From Alphaproteobacteria bacterium (GTDB lineage Bacteria; Pseudomonadota; Alphaproteobacteria; Rhizobiales; Xanthobacteraceae), in NCBI GenBank assembly GCA_005884855.1, contig VAZS01000012.1, positions 1 to 8,357 on the forward strand: a stretch of 8,357 nucleotides of DNA, read 5' to 3'. A program made the translations under genes and the position numbers. Below are positions 7,201 through 8,357 of this stretch, in pieces. Each line of letters begins with the position of its first letter. Within the stretch, counting starts at the first letter, position 1. The notes under the pieces are model-generated. The model was given only the letters and a program-made list of their open reading frames with translations, did no database searches and was not told the DNA's origin.

Positions 7201-7632
7201 CATGCGCATTGCCGCTCGGCTTGTCGCCGTGGCCGCCTTGGCGGCGCTGACGGCCGGCTGCTTTCAGCCGATGTATGCCGAACATAGCGACGGCACGCCC
7301 GCGCTGCGCGACAAGCTGATGGGCGTGGAACTACCGCCCGTCGACAAGCCCAATGCCTCGCGGGAGGCGAGACTTGGAGTCGAAATTCGCAACGCCCTGG
7401 CGTTCAAGCTGTACGGCAATGCCACCGGCATGCCGCCAACCCACCGGCTGGTGCTCCGCTCAAATCGGTGATGACCGGCACGACGTTCTCCCGCGTGTCC
7501 TATGACATACCAGGCCAACTGCAGCGTTTCGCGCGTGCCCGCGCCGTCCGGGACGCCGAAGATCGCGCGGCCCAGGAGATCGCGGAAAACATCCAGACCC
7601 GCCTGGCCTCCTTTTTCGTCGCCGGCACCTGA
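7187..7632 (+). pseudogene. lptE: LPS assembly lipoprotein LptE, disrupted by frameshift with apparent internal deletion
   Basis: LptE is the outer-membrane lipoprotein that plugs the LptD barrel and helps insert lipopolysaccharide. The N-terminal part (7187-7459, 91 residues) has a lipoprotein signal with lipobox LTAGC and acylated C25, followed by FQPMYAE and the conserved region ending GMPPTHRLVLR. Reading then meets a TGA at 7469-7471. The C-terminal part continues in a frame shifted by +2 (equivalent to -1), from about 7462 to a TGA at 7630-7632. It contains MTGTTFSRVSYDIPG, RFARARAVRDAEDRAA and LASFFVAGT, which are the normal end of the same protein. The two parts total about 147 residues; the family in Bradyrhizobium is about 180 as I recall. 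The segment normally linking HRLVLR to the GTTFSRVSYD region is absent. I infer an out-of-frame deletion of roughly 100-115 bases near 7459-7462. An assembly error cannot be excluded. The C-terminal fragment begins at ATG 7471, overlapping the TGA, and would be about 53 residues if restarted. Confidence 0.85.
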
Positions 7633-7651
7633 AGGTCGCCGCTGATACACC

Positions 7652-8357
7652 GTGGATCAAGCTGACGTGGTCGCGCTTCGCGGAAAAGAGATCGATGCCT
7701 TTCTCGCCCGGCCTGATCCCCTCCGGCCCATCATCCTGCTCTATGGTCCCGACTTCGGGCTGGTGCGCGAGCGCGCCGAGGCGCTGCTGGCCTCTGCAGT
7801 CGACGGTCCGAACGATCCGTTTTCGCTGGTGAGGCTGGACGGCGACGAGCTTGCAGCCGAACCATCGCGGCTGGTGGACGAGGCGATGACAATCCCGCTG
7901 TTCGGCGGGCGTCGCGCCATCCGCGTCCGTGCAGGTTCGCGTAGTTTCGCTGGCGGTATCGAGACGCTGGCGGTGAGTCCGCTAAAAGATTGCCGCGTGG
8001 TGATCGAGGCCGGAGAGCTGCGGGCCGAATCACCGCTGCGCAAAGCTTGCGAGCGCGCCAAGACGGCGGTTGCGATCGCCTGCTATCCCGACGGCGAACG
8101 CGATCTTGCAAGACTGATCGAGGATGAGTTGCGGGTCTCGAATTTGCGGATCGCACCGGAGGCCCGCGCAACGTTGACTTCACTGCTCGGTGGCGACCGC
8201 CAGGCTTCGCGCAACGAACTGAGGAAACTCGCGCTCTACGCGCATGGAAAGGGCGAGGTGACGCTCGACGATGTGATGGCCGTCGTCGCGGATGCCTCTG
8301 AGATGAAACTCGATCCGATCGTCGACGGCGCCTTTGCGGGAAAGCCAGAGCTGGTCG
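7652..8357 (+). CDS. holA: DNA polymerase III delta subunit (partial, C-terminus off right edge)
   Basis: From a GTG at 7652 the frame stays open to the window end, giving 235 of the usual roughly 340 residues. HolA is the wrench of the clamp loader: it opens the beta sliding clamp so that it can be loaded onto primed DNA, working with gamma/tau and delta-prime. The N-terminal clamp-binding part includes ILLYGPDFGLVRERAEALL (about 28-46) and VDEAMTIPLFGGRRAIRVRAG, typical of the family's degenerate AAA+ domain. The later region includes LLGGDRQASRNELRKLALYA, the family's characteristic helical segment. The start could instead be GTG 7667 (VVALRGKEIDAF), since related proteins I recall begin near MVALRG. 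Neither start has a strong Shine-Dalgarno at ideal spacing. It lies 19 bases after the lptE stop and is probably co-transcribed with leuS and lptE. Confidence 0.93.
   Translation, partial: MDQADVVALRGKEIDAFLARPDPLRPIILLYGPDFGLVRERAEALLASAVDGPNDPFSLVRLDGDELAAEPSRLVDEAMTIPLFGGRRAIRVRAGSRSFAGGIETLAVSPLKDCRVVIEAGELRAESPLRKACERAKTAVAIACYPDGERDLARLIEDELRVSNLRIAPEARATLTSLLGGDRQASRNELRKLALYAHGKGEVTLDDVMAVVADASEMKLDPIVDGAFAGKPELV

Noticed and set aside
4930..7209. Two long minus-strand open frames (375 and 365 codons) opposite leuS
   Set aside because: They lie wholly opposite a full-length LeuRS with all expected motifs; high GC keeps antisense frames open. The translated proteins resemble nothing recognisable.
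7453..7475. Programmed -1 frameshift as the explanation for split lptE
   Set aside because: There is no XXXYYYZ slippery heptamer at the junction, re-pairing at TCA-AAT would be poor, and a slip would not restore the missing central residues.

Overview
The window looks like chromosomal DNA from a high-GC alphaproteobacterium of the order Hyphomicrobiales (Rhizobiales), most probably Bradyrhizobium or a close relative. Three things suggest this: the leuS-lptE-holA gene order, the similarity of the response regulator, L,D-transpeptidase and LeuRS to the Bradyrhizobium proteins I know, and the GC-rich codon usage. This is a judgement from recognition; no search was run. I see no mobile element, CRISPR array, tRNA or rRNA.

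Layout. Positions 1-377 (-) hold the N-terminal part of a small cyclic-nucleotide-binding protein that runs off the left edge. Just upstream of it on the same strand is an OmpR-type response regulator of the CenR/OtpR kind (438-1124, -). A 227-base divergent intergenic region separates that pair from a cytoplasmic-looking YkuD-fold L,D-transpeptidase (1352-1921, +). This gene converges on the PLP-binding YggS/PLPBP homeostasis protein (1977-2666, -). Divergent from yggS is a membrane diguanylate cyclase with an extracytoplasmic sensor region, HAMP and GGDEF domains (2771-4462, +). Its start codon is preceded by a strong hairpin that pairs with its likely ribosome-binding site. Then comes leuS (4576-7200, +), overlapped by 14 bases by lptE, followed by holA (7652 to the right edge, +).

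How the genes fit together. The left half is signalling and envelope biology: a two-component regulator related to envelope control, a cNMP-binding partner, a peptidoglycan cross-linking enzyme and a c-di-GMP synthase. The right half is the conserved housekeeping cluster leuS (translation), lptE (LPS export) and holA (replication clamp loading), probably one transcript.

The most unusual feature is that lptE is broken in this sequence. The lipoprotein signal and N-terminal half are in one frame and the conserved C-terminus is in another. The middle of the protein appears to be missing, as though an out-of-frame deletion of roughly 100 bases had occurred near 7459-7462. Because LptE is normally needed for LPS transport, this is either a real and surprising loss, a compensated defect, or an assembly/sequencing error. 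I found no convincing novel multi-gene system; the other observations are modest.
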